A stretch of 64,000 bases of DNA from Leptobrachium leishanense (GCA_009667805.1 CM019065.1:156102333-156166332), one strand, 5' to 3'. Numbered from the stretch's first letter, positions 1 to 13,472 are shown. Program-made: numbers and translations. Notes: generated from the sequence alone by a model not told the origin.

Positions 1-436
1 TTAAAAAAGTGCTGATGTCTTAAGAAATGCTGATATCTCAAGAAATCACATGCCGAGGCCACGGGACTGTCTAGAAATGTGTCACCAGACCTGTATTGAA
101 ACTGGCCAATGAACTATGTTATGTTTTGAAATGTTAACTAATGAAATAAAAAGACAACGCCTTGACATAGGTATAAATATGTGTCAAGAACCGTTGGAAG
201 GCAGAGAGAAAATTGCCAGACATGCCTCGTGTGTCCTTTTTGAAAGGATTTTCTCTCTCCCTGCGCAGAAGGAGAGTTAACTCAAGGTGTGCCTAAGACA
301 GGATCTTAGGGGTTAAAGGACGGACAATTGGAGACCATTATTCTCTTCAGCCTCTTTGTGAATAAAACCAGCACCACGCTTATCCTTAATTCTGCATTCG
401 AGAGTCAATGGCACAAATGCCTTAGCAACACGAAAC
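1..436. other. Unassigned stretch, possibly LTR-like
   Basis: No gene is visible. A TATA-like box (TATAAATA, near 172) is followed about 185 bases later by AATAAA (near 361), a spacing that can occur in a retroelement long terminal repeat. No terminal dinucleotides, primer-binding site or coding sequence support that reading, so it is only a suggestion. Confidence 0.2.
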
Positions 437-626
437 CTAAACATTACAGTGTGTATGAGCGTATCACAGAGCTCCACCGCAATAGAAGTCACAGTAATGT
501 GCGGTATGTATGATCGTATCACAGAGCTCTACAGCAATAGAAGTCACAGTAAAGTGCGGGTGTATGAGCATATCAAAGAGCGCCACAGCAATAAAAGTCC
601 CAGTAATGTGCTGTGTATATGTGTTA
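437..626 (+). repeat. 55-bp-unit minisatellite, about 3 units
   Basis: About three imperfect tandem units of roughly 55 bp share the phrases GTGTATGAGCGTATCACAG, AGCTCCAC and CACAGTAATGTG. The same unit occurs at 11217-11400, 13683-13782 and 53398-53865, so it is a dispersed family and not a local expansion. Short open frames cross it only because the array lacks stops in some frames. Confidence 0.8.
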
Positions 627-1736
627 GACTAATATATTTCTAAAAGCTATGACTAACATCATACAATTTGTCGGTTTTAAAATATGCAATTCATACATTT
701 AATTTTGTATTGCTTGCATTTTTTCCATTATGGGTGTCAGTAGGGGCCTCGAGTTTTGAGTTTCGCCCAAGGCCTCTGTCACGTTTTCACATATTCAGCC
801 TGGCCCCCTGGTGGTGAGAGCTATCCTTGTCGACCCTTGTGGGTTTCGGGGTTAATCTGTTTAGGCTCTCCGCCCCTGGATTCTCTGTGGCTGTTTTGGC
901 CTGTGGTAACATGACCTGCCCTGGCCTATATATATGGTCAGCAGTGCATTTACTACTTGGTCCAGGATAAGTCTTCACTTACAGAGTACCTGTTTCTCAA
1001 TATTGTTCTGATATTTCTGTGTATGACTATTGGTGTGATACTGTATATCCTTTTGCTGACTCGGTCTGTATGAGAACCGCTCCTGTGTATGAATTTGGCT
1101 TGTATGACTAACTCCTAATCCTTGGTTTTGGCTGACAATCCTCTCTGGCATCTAGACCTGGGTTTTCCCTGACGTTTCTTGCATATCCCTGTTCATGTTA
1201 TGTAAGTCTTGTTTCCTTGTCTTTGCCCAGCAACATAGTGTAGTCTGTGTGATAGAGGCCAACTATAAGGACCTCATACATACAGTAGTTCAGGGTTCTG
1301 TGTTGCTGCTGGGTTTATTGGTTGTTTATTCTGTTGTTTATTTCCCAGCACTGTAATCTGTATAGATCCAGAAGGCCTAATAAGGATCTTAATCCCAGTG
1401 CAGGGCCCCCTCTTGTGTCTGTATTCTGTCCTGTCATCTCTGGTTCAGTTTCTGTGTATTCTGAGTACTGGGTCCTGTACAATGCAAACAACAAACCTGC
1501 CTAAAGGGTTTAAGAACACTCTGTATAAAGGACCCTCATTGGCATCAGCCTGGGGTGCTTATGACAGCCTCACAAAGTCTAGAGCCGCCTCTGTTCTCGG
1601 GACAGTGGATATTTAAAGGGATATGCATGTCTAGAAATATATTTTTTTCAAATTGACATTTAAACTCTTTTACCCACAAACTAGAATAAATCAATAAAAG
1701 TTTTTAAAAATGTGTAAAATGTTTTATTTTCTTGCT
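627..1736. other. Unassigned, non-coding
   Basis: No coding sequence is seen. The first half is C/T-rich with a TATATATA run near 930, followed by pyrimidine-rich text reminiscent of retroelement leader sequence. That similarity is weak. Nothing firmer can be said. Confidence 0.3.
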
Positions 1737-1740
1737 TTAA

Positions 1741-2931
1741 CCCTTTCGCTGCTGAGCCTTTCACACCTCTGTGCTGAGCTCATTTTTACCGGTTTCGCTC
1801 ATCATGTTTAAATGCGATTTGAAGTCACATTTTATTATGCGACCCAGACATATTATATATAGTTTTTTTCAGGAAGACTCGACAGATTCATAATATATCA
1901 TTATTATATGTATACGTTATGTCCTGTCTGTATATTATAACATAAAATGCAATAAAAGTAGAATTTTCAATAATTTACAACGTGTAAAGTGTTTTTTTTT
2001 TCACATTTTAACATGCAAGCGTTTGCGGTTATATTTTCTATGGGTTGCGCTTGTTAAAAAAAATTAGAAATGGGGAATCGTTACTTTTTTTGGGGGAAAA
2101 TTACGTGTTTTTTAGCAAACGCCCCCCATAGAAAAAATCGTTAGTCCAGCATCATTGTTCACATTATAATTGAAATTGGGAACAATATTGCTGCACTAAT
2201 AAAACAAAACAAAAGCCCAAAAAAGTTTCTTTAATTTTTAACTTTTAATTTTTTAAATTTTGTTTTTAATTTTTTGTTTTTACATTGCACATGGTCATGT
2301 TTGGTATCATTGGAAAGGCCATGCTGTCATGGCCCCTAGCCATGAAACCCCTAGCTGTCATGGATTGGGAGATAGGGGTTCATTGGAACCCCCTATCTCC
2401 ACCATAGGTGGCAGCAAGGGGTTAATTGCAAAACTGGCGCCATTGCACTATGCGCGGTGACGCCAGTCATTAGGGGGATATCCCGGAAGCTTGGCAGACA
2501 TCCAAGATGTCGGCCAGCTCTGAGAGGGGACCGCGATACGGCACATGTTAGCGCCATATCGCGATCCAGCCCCCTATGGGTTAAAGACAGCTGCCGTTTG
2601 GAAGGGCAGGCTGTGCCCTTCCAAGCGGTGCCTGCCTTTACTCACTGGCCTGCACGGATGGGGAGGGGGAGAGGTCCAAAGCAATGGCGGGGGGTGTGCC
2701 TGAAATAGATGTCATCGCGCAGGCACGATGACGTCTATCGTGCCCGCTGGGGTCCCGGAGGCTGGGCTGACATCGAGGATGTCAGTCCGCACCGGGGGGC
2801 CGCCGCGATCGGCCAGAATCCCGGCTGATAGCCGCCTGCAAAGGGAGGACGTGCTCAGCGCATCCTCCGCAACGAAGTAGCCATGCGGCAGGCCGCGTCC
2901 TCCAGGCAGCGCGTCCTCCACATGGAAAGGG
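1741..2931 (-). mobile_element. 1.19-kb TTAA-flanked non-autonomous element, copy 1
   Basis: The element is bounded by TTAA at 1737-1740 and 2932-2935. Its ends are CCCTTTCGCTGCTGAG on the left and, read inward, CCCTTTCCATGTGGAG on the right. It is in the opposite orientation to copies at 8208-9366 and 18093-19219. One end is GC-rich with CpG-bearing hairpins. The middle holds a short internal inverted repeat around the phrases TGCAGCATCATTGTT and AACAATATTGCTGCA. There is no transposase. TTAA duplication plus CCC ends is typical of piggyBac, and Kolobok is the alternative. Confidence 0.8.
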
Positions 2932-2935
2932 TTAA

Positions 2936-3394
2936 ACTCTGTCATTTAATTTTCTCTGGCGATGCCCCTTAGCTAGGGGGTGTTTCTTCAGCCCTGAATA
3001 TTCCCCGCCTCCTCCCTGTCCTCTACTCCACTCACTACTCCACCCATTAAAGCTTCACATGAACTACATTTCTTGCTCCATCTTGCCACAGTGTTAATAG
3101 CTACAGATATAAGAAACGCTCATAGCATAAAGCTGTAGCAATGTAATAAGCAAATGTAAAGAGGGTTATTAAAAACCACTCACCAGACAAGTGGCACACA
3201 GTACATGACATATGTGTGCAAATAGGCAAGGGTTAAAAACAACATCCGATAATCACCACACTGCTGATTCAAAGGTACTGGATATCCTCTAGCAGGAACA
3301 GAAACCAGTGGTACTCCAACCATTGAGTGAAAGTTCCTAGGATCCAACAGAACCAGCGGGACTGTAGATCGGGGAAAGCCAGTAGCAGAGCTCA
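2936..3394. other. Unassigned, possibly Penelope-type flank
   Basis: No gene is visible. The stretch leads into the hammerhead-like hairpin at 3395-3433 and may be part of the same decayed Penelope-type or retrozyme-type repeat. Nothing conserved enough to classify is seen. Confidence 0.25.
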
Positions 3395-3433
3395 CCAGCT
3401 CGATGCGTTTCATCTACCGACTTCAAGAGCTGG
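3395..3433 (-). ncRNA. Decayed hammerhead ribozyme-like motif
   Basis: Read on the minus strand, a 7-bp stem I (CCAGCTC with GAGCTGG) encloses a GAAACGCATC segment matching the 3' half of the hammerhead core (GAAA, short stem III, then U and H). The expected CTGANGA box is reduced to TTGAAG, so the catalytic core is broken. The architecture matches the better preserved copies at 39279-39316, 51617-51657 and 52788-52842. Self-cleavage is not expected. Confidence 0.5.
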
Positions 3434-4762
3434 CTTAACTGACTGCTTACTCTCCTTAAATAGTATTTCAGCCTCAACGGGAGGTAAATAAGTACACCGG
3501 ATTCATCCTTTGCGCACCAGAAGTGATGAAATCGCTGCCATTAGCCTCGCACAGAGCACACCGGAAGTGACGTCACACCTTCACATCCTCCATCTTACTT
3601 GAGGGCAACAGTAGAAAGAAGTGTGCGCAAAAATCGCAATCTTCCAACGAGTCGCAGCCAACAAAAGCAGTAAAAATAAAAATAAAAAAAGTGTATAGGT
3701 CCCATAGCAGTCCACAAAAAACCAAAGTCCACATTTAAAAACATATGCAGAAACAAATAAAGAGGACATTGCACACAATGACGCAGAGCATGGTAATACA
3801 GAAAGGCACCTAAAAAGAGAAAATGGTCAATATCTGTCTAAGGTGAAACCATGGCACATGGAGACTCATGAAGAGTTTTAAGTAGGCACCAAGTTCCAAA
3901 TAGCCACTAGTCCCAAATACAGTAATAATAATTACTATTTTTATTAAAACAGTTGTGTTTAGCATAGATCCGCAGATGGTTATAACCTATGAAGCAGTGC
4001 ATAACAATACATTCATCACCAGAATATGTCACAGTCTTCATACCCTCTAAGTAGGTTAATTCACCCTATTTTCTATCTTAGAAACATTAACTTAATTTAT
4101 TTAAATATATTTATATGTATGTTTTATGGTAATTAACTCATTTTAATACATGTAAAATTCCTTGGTTGTTTTCAGATTAATTAGCATTGGCCTTTCCCAG
4201 GGGTGTTTCACTTAGGGCCTCCAAAACCCCAGCTCTACCCACATGGTTAGTGTAAAAAAATACAGATATACTGTTGATCCACTGAGAACCTTGATTGACA
4301 TTTTGGACTCTGCATTGAAGGTTTCCTTTTCAGTGCTTCTTATGCAGGAAGAAAAAAAGCAACAAAAAAACCCCACGATTAACGTGAATTGTTGAACTTG
4401 GTCAATTTGTGTATTTTTTCAAGTCTTTTTGTGTTATGATTCCAACTGTAAAGGCTGCCTGGCATAAACCCAAGATATCAGTCTGCTACCTGATTTTCCA
4501 TTATACACTCACCATTTCTATCCTACGTTTGTCTAGCTGCTGTTTAATTTTCCCTGTTTTTCTTTTCTAGGACCAATCCTACAGTTAGCTACAAGTTGAT
4601 GTATTTAAAGAAAAAATGGGATCTAAAAAATATATTTAATGAAATTCCCCCATCTACACATTCTGAGAGCACTATGAGAAGCATTTGGCAAAACCCTTAA
4701 CAAAAAAGTGAATCTAACCATGTGACCCAGTGTGTGAAATTAATATAATATATTTTATAGAA
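3434..4762. other. Unassigned, AT-rich
   Basis: No coding sequence or bounded repeat is recognised. A stretch near 3490-3600 resembles the GC-richer sequence next to other hammerhead-bearing repeats in this window, so some of it may be old Penelope-type flank. Confidence 0.25.
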
Positions 4763-5989
4763 CAGGGGTCAGTAACAGTGGCTCTTCAGATATTTTCCAA
4801 CTACATTACCTGATGCTTAGTCAACCTCATGTAGTTCCAAAACAACCAGAGGGCCAAAGTTGTTGATTCCATGGGTACATTAGGAAATGTCTGCTCAAGT
4901 GCTGAGAATCTAAACTTGTCATCTGAACACATTGGGGTTGTAGTTTGAGGCTGGTCCATCACCACAAGGTGCAGCGATAAGAAAACTTGTATCAGTTTAC
5001 TATAACCGGGTTGCCACCTTGTGGCTGCAATTAAAATTGGCATTGCAAAAATGTTGCCTTCTCAAAAATGTCGTTTGAAGAAAGTCATTTTTTGCCAGAA
5101 AACCATCACACTCCTGTCAGTTTTTCTACGCAAGTCAACAACACCACACTCGTAACTTTCCTGATGCAAGTACAGTGCAAAACAAGACTAGTTTTATGGT
5201 TAACGTTAGCATTTGTATCAATTTTAGGGTTAGCATTAGAATTAAGGTTAGAATTAGGGTTAGAGTAAGAGTTAGTATTTGTGTTAGTTCTAGGGTTAGG
5301 GTGGGTACCTGTGTTTAGGATTAGTATTTGTGTTCATTTTAGGGTTAGTATTTGTTTTAGTTTACGATTTAGTATTATAGTTCATATAAAAGTTAGTTTT
5401 AGGGTGTCTCAGGGGGTTGTGAGAGCCTTACAAAGTGAAGAGCTTCGAACTTCCTGGAAAGTTTTAAATCAGCTTTGATCAGCTTTGTACGAGTTCTCCT
5501 AGCCATAGCTCATGCTGCTTCCTGCAGAAGAAGCTGTTGGCCAAGGGAGACCATGTTGTGTTTAAACCCAGTCTTGGCTATAAACTGGGAGGTAATCAGG
5601 AAGGGTTAATAAAAAAGCCCCTCTTGTCTGTTTCGACCCTATTTCTAGGCTCTTCACCATCTGTATGAACATTGTTCTTAACAGGTGGAATTACTTGACT
5701 TGTGTCGTCTGTTATTCACTTATGAAACCATGGGTCTCATATTCAATGATGCTTGTAATGTACAGGCTTCAATCCATGTGAAACATATTGAGATCTCCGG
5801 GTTAAAGTGAGCTCCCCAAGGACATGTTTGAGATATGGGTACAACAGGCAGCAGTTATGGAAAATATATATATAGACTTTAACTCATGGTACTGCATCTC
5901 CTTTGATGCTTAGCTACTCATTAGATTGTCTGCGCCTCATGGGAAATGTAGTTTTAAAACGTCTGGAGGGCCAAGGTTGCTAACCCCTG
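4763..5989. mobile_element. hAT-like non-autonomous element, 1.2 kb
   Basis: Long imperfect inverted ends face each other. The left reads CAGGGGTCAGTAAC and then GGCTCTTCAGA; the right, read inward, gives CAGGGGTTAGCAAC and then GGCCCTCCAGA. CAGGGG ends of this sort are common on hAT short elements. No convincing 8-bp target duplication is left, so the boundaries are provisional. The interior has no transposase and contains a degenerate TTAGGG-rich tract. Confidence 0.5.
5190..5420 (+). repeat. Degenerate TTAGGG-rich tract
   Basis: Variants of TTAGGG (TTAGCA, TTAGAA, TTAGTA, TTAGGG) recur irregularly. The tract resembles decayed interstitial telomere-like or simple repeat sequence. It lies inside a transposon-like element and is not a chromosome end. 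Confidence 0.6.
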
Positions 5990-5997
5990 CTCTAACT

Positions 5998-7752
5998 GGT
6001 CCATACCATAATGGGTTTTGTGATAAATACAAAGTTTCAAATCAGCTGGAATTGTAGTAGATGATATGACGTTTATGAGGTGTACAAAAGAATCCCTAGA
6101 TAAAGGGACCGTTTTCTGATGTCATTTTCCATCTCCTATTATATGGATAAAAGAGGACACTTGTTCTTCTCTAGTGCTGTAACCCCAAGACATCCAAATG
6201 CCTGAACCACTATGATTTTTATTTTTGTGCTAGAAAGTGTGGTGTGATAAATGTGGACAGATGGCAGGCAGAACACACCTGGAGTGTACGGGGAGAAGAT
6301 TCCCAAGGGGCAGCGGGCATCTGCCCCTTAACACATCCATTTTTGGCTCTCATCAGAGTATGGTCTAATTGTTCTTATTCATCAAATGATAATAGTCCCC
6401 CAATGGCAGATTATCTGAACAGGCGCAGACAATGCAAGGTTTTCATCTGATGTAAAGTGATTGCATATAAAGTGACTGCAGGTTAACAGGACAGGCTCAA
6501 ACAGTGCTGGTTATATGGCTGCAGGACAGGCTCAGAAATTGATGGGCTTGCATCCACCATAAAGTGACTGTGGGTTATCAGGACAGACTCATAACCTGCT
6601 GACTATTTATTGGATGTAAAGCGACTGCAGATTATCAGGACAGGCTCAGACATGTTGTTCTATATCTAATATAGGGTGATCGGGCTGCAGATTATCAAGA
6701 CAGGCTTAGACATTGTTTGGTTTGCATCTAATATAAACAGACTGCAGAATTTTCAGGTCTGGCACCAACGGTGCTGGATTTACTTCATATTGCTCCGCAT
6801 TACGGGTTATTTTATTTCTAAATATTGATGTATAGATACTGTTTGTGTCAACCATGTACATATGTGCTGCGCGTGTCTCTGGTCCCCTCCCTCCATGGTG
6901 TCACAATGATTAATCACGGTCCCAGCCTGGGGTCAATTAGTGAGGGTCAGGTGGCATCAGAGGGTTAGGCTCATCTCTTTATTGAGCACAGTGTTTTAAC
7001 ACACACTGTCACCCCTCACCATGATTTATGGCTGGTCCATTTCGCCATGTACCTCAGCCACCTCGCACCACCTCCCTTCTGTCCAGCAATCCCAGCTAAT
7101 TATGCACAGGCCGGGGCAGACGGGAGCCACATCACAGTGGAAAGGACAAAAAAATGGGGTCATGTCTAGCAAAAGAGGGGTATTAAATGAAAGAGCGGGG
7201 CTGCGGATGGCGGTGAGAGGTGATGAAAATACAGAAAGTGAACTGAAAATCATAGGGATGGTAAATTGGAGCGAATGAATGAAGGATTTGAAAAACTGGA
7301 GAATAGTTATTAAAAATTCTGCATTTATTTTGTTATTCTACAGAGACTATGTAATTAAGACTATAAATCATCCATCATCACTTCAGTACTTAGGCTTTGT
7401 AGGGGCATGGGAATTCTTAAGCCATCATTGCTGCTGAATGGGAATAGGAGGAAGGCGAGCATCACCTTTGGAGATTGGGAGAGTGAGTGGGCAAAGATTT
7501 CTTTTATAATTAGAGAAGCACAACGTATTTTTTGTAAAGTCTGTCTGGACCCAAATTATCCCACCTCTCGTGTCTATCCTGAGGTACTTTGCTGCTTTAT
7601 GAGCGCCAATTAGGGATATTTAAATTATGGATGTGCTCATTAAAATCATTAGACTTGCGCACAACAAAAGAATTTGGTTCATAAGAAACGATTCTCCCGA
7701 AGAATTTCAGACTTTTCTATTTGTCCGAATATTGTTCATGCTGCACTCACTG
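5998..7752. other. Unassigned; weak tandem phrase at 6440-6740
   Basis: No gene is seen. Between about 6440 and 6740 a phrase close to AAGTGACTGCAGRTTATCAG followed by GACAGGCTCAGA recurs five or six times at about 60-70 bp spacing, which marks an old diverged tandem array. The rest shows no coding or repeat structure that can be supported. Confidence 0.5.
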
Positions 7753-7760
7753 GTCCCCAC

Positions 7761-9902
7761 TAGGGCTGAGCCGAACACCCCAAAGTTCGGTTCGCATTCG
7801 AACTCAAACTTTTCAAAAGTTTGAATTCGAACTCGAACACGAACACGAACTCAATACAAGTCAATGGGACTCCATTTTTAGAGTGTCCTCCAAGAGGGCA
7901 TATATGCTAGATATTTGCCATAAAAGGTGTATGGGGGTCCGGGTAGTGCCCTGGGGGACAGGAAACAAGGACAAAAAGTAAAAAAAATAAATTTTTAAAG
8001 GGACAGTGAGTTTTCCATGAAATAAGGGTTAAAAATAAAAATGAAAAATTCCTTCAAATATCATGCCTAGGAGGTCCCCATAACCTGCACGTGAAGTGGC
8101 GGATTTGTAGGATGTATAGAAACATTTAAAAACTATGTCCGGGTCCGTGTAGTGCCCTGGGGGACAGGAAACAAGGACAAAAAGTTTTAAAAAAAAGACA
8201 TTTTTAACCCCTTCACTGCTGACGACGTGTGGGACACATCCTCAGTTACTCCTGCTGTATGCTGAGGAGGACGTGTCCCACACGTCAACAGCTTTGCAGG
8301 ACCCCCGGCAGAGATACTCACTTCTCTGTCCGGGGTCCCGCGGCGTTCTGACTTCAGCGTCCTCAGACGCTGAAGTCAAGCTCCTCCTGACGGAAATGAT
8401 GTCATCGTGCCATGCGCGATGACGTAATTTCCAGGCGACCCCCCGGCAATGCCGGGAGATCGCCTGGAAGGGAGGGGGATCCGTTCGGATCCCTCCCGAT
8501 CGGGAGGTCCCACAAAAAGAAGCCAGGCACCGCATAAAAGGGGAGAGTCTCCCCTTTTAAGCGGTACCTGGCTTTCACCCCTTAGGCACCGGGTCGCACT
8601 TCGTTTCCTTGCACCGCCGAAGTGTGGCCTAGCTCCGGTGGGGGCCGCCATCTTGGATGGCAGCTCCACCCCTGGGTCCCCCCTCACTGCCTGACATCCT
8701 CACGCATAGCATGATGACGTCAGATAGCCGGGGAACCCCTAGCTTCCTGGAATCCCCTGGTGGAGATAGGGGGTTCATTTGAACCCCGATATCACCAGAA
8801 CCGTGGCAGCTAGGGGGAGCATGGCCTTTCGAATGATACCCAACATGACCAGGTATAAAGTAAAAAAATAATTTTAAAAAACATGTATTTTTTTGTGTGT
8901 TATTTTTATTAATGCAGCAATATTGTTCACATTTCAATTATAATGTGAACAATGATGCTGCACTAATGATTTTTTTCTATGGTGTGCGTTTGCTAAAAAT
9001 CACATAATTCCCCCCCAAAAATTTAATAAGTCCACATTTCTAATCTTTGTACAAGCGCATCCCATAGAAAATATAACCGCAAATGTTCATGTGATAAAAG
9101 GTGAATAAAAACACTTTACACGCTGCAGATGATTAAAAATTCAAGTTTTATTGCATTTCTTGTTATAATATACAGGCAGAACTTGACGTATACATATAAA
9201 AATTATATATTATGAATCTGCCAAGTCTGCCGGAAAGAACGATATATATATAATATGTCTGGGTCGTATAATAAAATGTGGCTTCAAATCGCGTTTAAAC
9301 ATGATGAGCGAAAGCGGTAAAAATTAGCTCAGCACACAGCGGTGAAATGCCTCAGCAGTGAAAGGGTTAAAGGAACAGTGAGTTTTCCATAAAATAAGGG
9401 TTAAAAATAAAAACGAAAAATTCCTTCAAATATCGTGCCTAGGAGGTCCCCATAACCTGCCCGTGAAGTGGCGGATTTGTAGGATGTATGGAAACATCAC
9501 CATCACAGACTCACACACGACACTTAGCACTCCCAGTCTGCATACAATGTATCAAATTCATGAGACCAGACTAATTAGAAGCACATGTTATTTCCAAACA
9601 CTAATTAAACACCTGTTGTTTACGCCGTTTGAGAGCACAGGTCATTTAGAGGTGAGAATCTTTGCACCTAGACATTAGTTTTTAATTCAATAGTTAATAA
9701 ACCATTGCTTATAATATTCTGCAGTAAAGAGTCTCTTTATTTCTAGATTTTTTAGTATTTAAGCATTTTTTATACTTTTTTTAAAAAAAAAATATTTTCG
9801 AACTCTAACCGAACATGCCAAAAAGTTCGAAGTTCGCGATCTTTCCAACTGCCGATGTTCGAATCGAACTCCGAACTGATCGAACCGAACAGCTCATCCC
9901 TA
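7761..9902 (+). mobile_element. hAT element (TAGGGATGAGC family), non-autonomous, 2.1 kb
   Basis: The ends are TAGGGCTGAGCCGAAC on the left and, read inward, TAGGGATGAGCTGTTC on the right, followed by TTCG-rich subterminal sequence. The flanking 8-mers GTCCCCAC (7753-7760) and GTCTCCAC (9903-9910) differ at one position, which fits the 8-bp duplication of hAT elements. Part of the body is duplicated in tandem: the phrase beginning GGGTCCGGGTAGTGCC appears near 7937 and again near 8140. The second unit is split by the TTAA element at 8208-9366. The tail before the right end is shared with the element at 57785-60312. No transposase is encoded. Confidence 0.85.
8208..9366 (+). mobile_element. 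1.16-kb TTAA-flanked non-autonomous element, copy 2
   Basis: This copy is nested in the hAT element and flanked by TTAA at 8204-8207 and 9367-9370. Uninterrupted versions of the target exist near 7991 and 58025 (TTTTTAAAGG followed by RACAGTGAG). They show that one TTAA became two on insertion, which proves the boundaries. The GC-rich left part contains a hairpin around GACGTGTGGGACAC and GTGTCCCACACGTC. Open frames in the GC-rich part are not genes. Confidence 0.88.
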
Positions 9903-10177
9903 GTCTCCACTTGTGAGCATCTGGTGGGAGATATAGGCCATAATAGGTGGAATATTTCCAATGTACACCCTCAGCTCCCTTCCAAGTAGGACATGTGGGG
10001 ATATACATAATAATATGGGGATGTTTGGGGAGGGAGAGGGTAATAGAAATGGTTGTTGAACAGGTCTCTGTTCCCCTCTGGCCCTGAGAGGTGGACACTC
10101 CATTGTCCAACCCCTAAATGTGCCGGCTAGGTGTCTCATTCACCTCTAGATTAAAAAAATGACCTATCACCCTCATC

Positions 10178-11704
10178 CAGGGCCGGATTAACGTAGGTGC
10201 GGATGGAGCGGCCGCTCCAGGCCCCTACCTGAAAATAGGCCCACAGCCAAGTGGATGAGCCGTTCCCCGGTGTTCTGACAAAATTGGCAGTTTGTCAGAA
10301 TCCAGAGCCGACAGGCTGCAGGCCCCTTCTGAACGCATCAGCACAGCTCTAACTCTCGGCCACATGAGATGATGTGAGTATGGCCGAGTGAGAGCTGCAG
10401 GGGAGCTTACATTGCCGAGTTCAGGGCTGCACACAGAGGGCATTGCAGGTGTTATGCATTGCTTCCTGGGTCCTGTAGGAGCAAGCCCCGCCTCTGCCTG
10501 CCCCCTAGCGTGTCACTTCCAAAGGTGGGGGCAGCGTGGGAGAGAGGTGTGAGTGAGCTCCACGGAGGTAAGGGAAAATGCAGAGGAAGGGGAATCAGGC
10601 GGACCCAGCCAGACCTGCCCTTTTACTCTCCCTCCTAGTTCAATTAACCCCCTTCATCCCTGCACTGCTGTCTGCAGTTCTTACCAGGCTTAGCATGGAC
10701 CCTGAGCCATCCCTCCTGTTTTTTAACCCCCTACTTCCCTGCACTGCACTCTGAAGGACTTTCACCCTTCACATGAAAGAGGGGGGGGGTGGCTCAACCA
10801 GGACCAAGTGAAAGCTTATGAGTTCTGGCTGCAGGCAGCAGGGCAGGGATGCAGGGGTTAAATGAAAGAAATGGCTCAAGCTGATGAGCCCTGGCTGCAG
10901 ACAGCAGTACAGGGATGCTGGGGGTTAAATGAAAGAGGAGATATTGCTCAGGGTCCATTTAACCTGTTGCATCCTTGTTCTGCTGTGTGCAGCCAGGGCT
11001 CGCCAGCCTTCACACAGCCTGAGCCTTAGAAAAAAATAAACACTTTTTATTTATTTTAAACTACACTTGTAGTAAATGCTTTTATTTTTTTTCCCCACAG
11101 CTACACAATCACCAAACGCCAGAGCGGCACCCTGGAGATCTGAACAGACCCAGGTAGTGTCCATCACACAAAGCACCAGCCCTGAACTTCAGAGGATGGT
11201 AAGTAATTGAAAAAAATGCTGTGTATCCTGTGTATGCTAATACACGCTGCACATTACCGTTAGTTTTATTGCAGTGGATCCTGTGTATGCTCATAACATT
11301 ACCGTCAGTTTCATTGCTGTGGATCCTGTGTACGCTCATACACACCATACACTACAGTGAGTTATATTGCTGTGGAGCTCTGTTATACGCTCATACACAG
11401 GGCATACACTTGGCGCTTCATTTGCTGCTGCGGAACTTGAACTCAAGCCGTCCCCTGCAGTCAATGACAAGCACTGCACGTCAGTTGTGTCGGTGGGCTG
11501 GGGTTGGGGTCTGGCAGATTGTAAATCACGCTGTGCATCATAACGCATCCCATCAGAGTCACCAGTCAGGTTTCCCAGTCGCTCTGACTTTGGCCCGACT
11601 CTCTAAACGAGAAAGCAGCGCGGACTGATTGTTGGCTCATTATCTATAAAAAGGCCCACCAAAACCCTCAGCACCAGGCCCATAATACTCTTAATCCGGC
11701 CCTG
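10178..11704. mobile_element. hAT element (CAGGGCCGGATTAA family), 1.53 kb
   Basis: Inverted ends CAGGGCCGGATTAA and TTAATCCGGCCCTG are flanked by a perfect 8-bp duplication, CCCTCATC, at 10170-10177 and 11705-11712. No transposase is visible, so the copy is non-autonomous. It carries a piece of the dispersed 55-bp minisatellite at 11217-11400. A sister copy lies at 30510-32083. Confidence 0.9.
11217..11400 (-). repeat. 55-bp-unit minisatellite, about 3 units, inside a hAT element
   Basis: This is the reverse orientation of the unit seen at 437-626: GCTCATACACA, TTTTATTGC and GTGGATCCTGTGTA recur at about 55-60 bp. Its presence within bounded transposon sequence suggests that the array, or a seed unit, was carried there by the element. 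Confidence 0.7.
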
Positions 11705-11712
11705 CCCTCATC

Positions 11713-11998
11713 TGAATAATAGTGAATACAGGGGCCAATAGCTTAAATCTGTAGAGAATTATACTTTACTGTAAAAAAACAAGGAGCGCTCAAAAACCAG
11801 AAAAATATATATTCAACTAACAAAGTAGAGATGGAAGAAGTACTACATTAATCAATATAAATGGATGCTATCGCTATGTGCCACTTTAGTGTAGGTCCCC
11901 ACATGTACTACCCTATAATATTATAAATACAAAAACAAAGTGCAAGTGCACCAGTGGTGTGTGAGGAATATGTCACACAAAGCTTGCATGGATAGATA
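11713..11998. other. Unclassified repeat flank, possibly Penelope-type
   Basis: The phrase around AAGGAGCGCTCAAAAACC followed by AT-rich sequence resembles the left part of Penelope-type or retrozyme-type repeats in frogs. That rests on general impression only. The stretch is interrupted by the Tc1 chimera that begins at 12001. Confidence 0.25.
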
Positions 11999-12354
11999 TA
12001 CAGTTGTGTTCAAAATTATTCAACCCCCAATGCTGTAAAGGGTTTTAGGGAATTTAGTGTACATTTGTAATTATATTCAGAATGAAATCCTACAAGGACC
12101 TTTTTAAAGAACCATATGCAACTAAAATGACATCAATTGGTTTTGTAATACAGTAGTAAATGTTTCTTTTGTGAATTCTTCATTGACACAATTATTCAAC
12201 CCCTTAAAGACTACCACTCTGAAGAACAGAGGTTCATTCAAGTGTTTTCAATCAGGTATTGAAAACACCTGTGGATGTCACGGAGCAGCAATAAAGCATA
12301 ATAAAGCACCAATTAGGCAGCTTTAAAATGACTGTGATACTCAGCTCCTTCTAG

Positions 12355-13327
<973 letters not shown>

Positions 13328-13472
13328 TATATACATATACAAGGAAATAGAGAGTGACTAGAAGCGTTTCAGATTAGTCCTCTCTGAAAAGTAAAACTAT
13401 TGCCATAGGAGACCAAAATCAAAAAAGGAGATTTAAAAATTACTCATCACTCATCGCTCTACACGGTTCGCT

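Noticed and set aside
1..436. Endogenous retroviral LTR
   Set aside because: A TATA-like box and AATAAA at plausible spacing are not enough. Neither ends, primer site nor any viral gene is present.
437..626. CRISPR-like array of 55-bp repeats
   Set aside because: The units are contiguous, imperfect and lack unique spacers of regular size. The surroundings are eukaryotic transposons.
5190..5420. Telomere or interstitial telomeric site
   Set aside because: TTAGGG is only one of many irregular variants, and the tract lies inside a transposon-like element.
8242..8937. Several overlapping open frames near 100 codons
   Set aside because: They coincide with the GC-rich hairpin end of a TTAA element, where stops are rare by composition. 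They have no domain and are not kept in copies 1 and 3.
13362..13395. Another hammerhead-like motif (GAAACGC-like on the minus strand)
   Set aside because: Only the GAAACGC part is recognisable, with no CTGANGA box and no clear stem I. It is too degraded to call.
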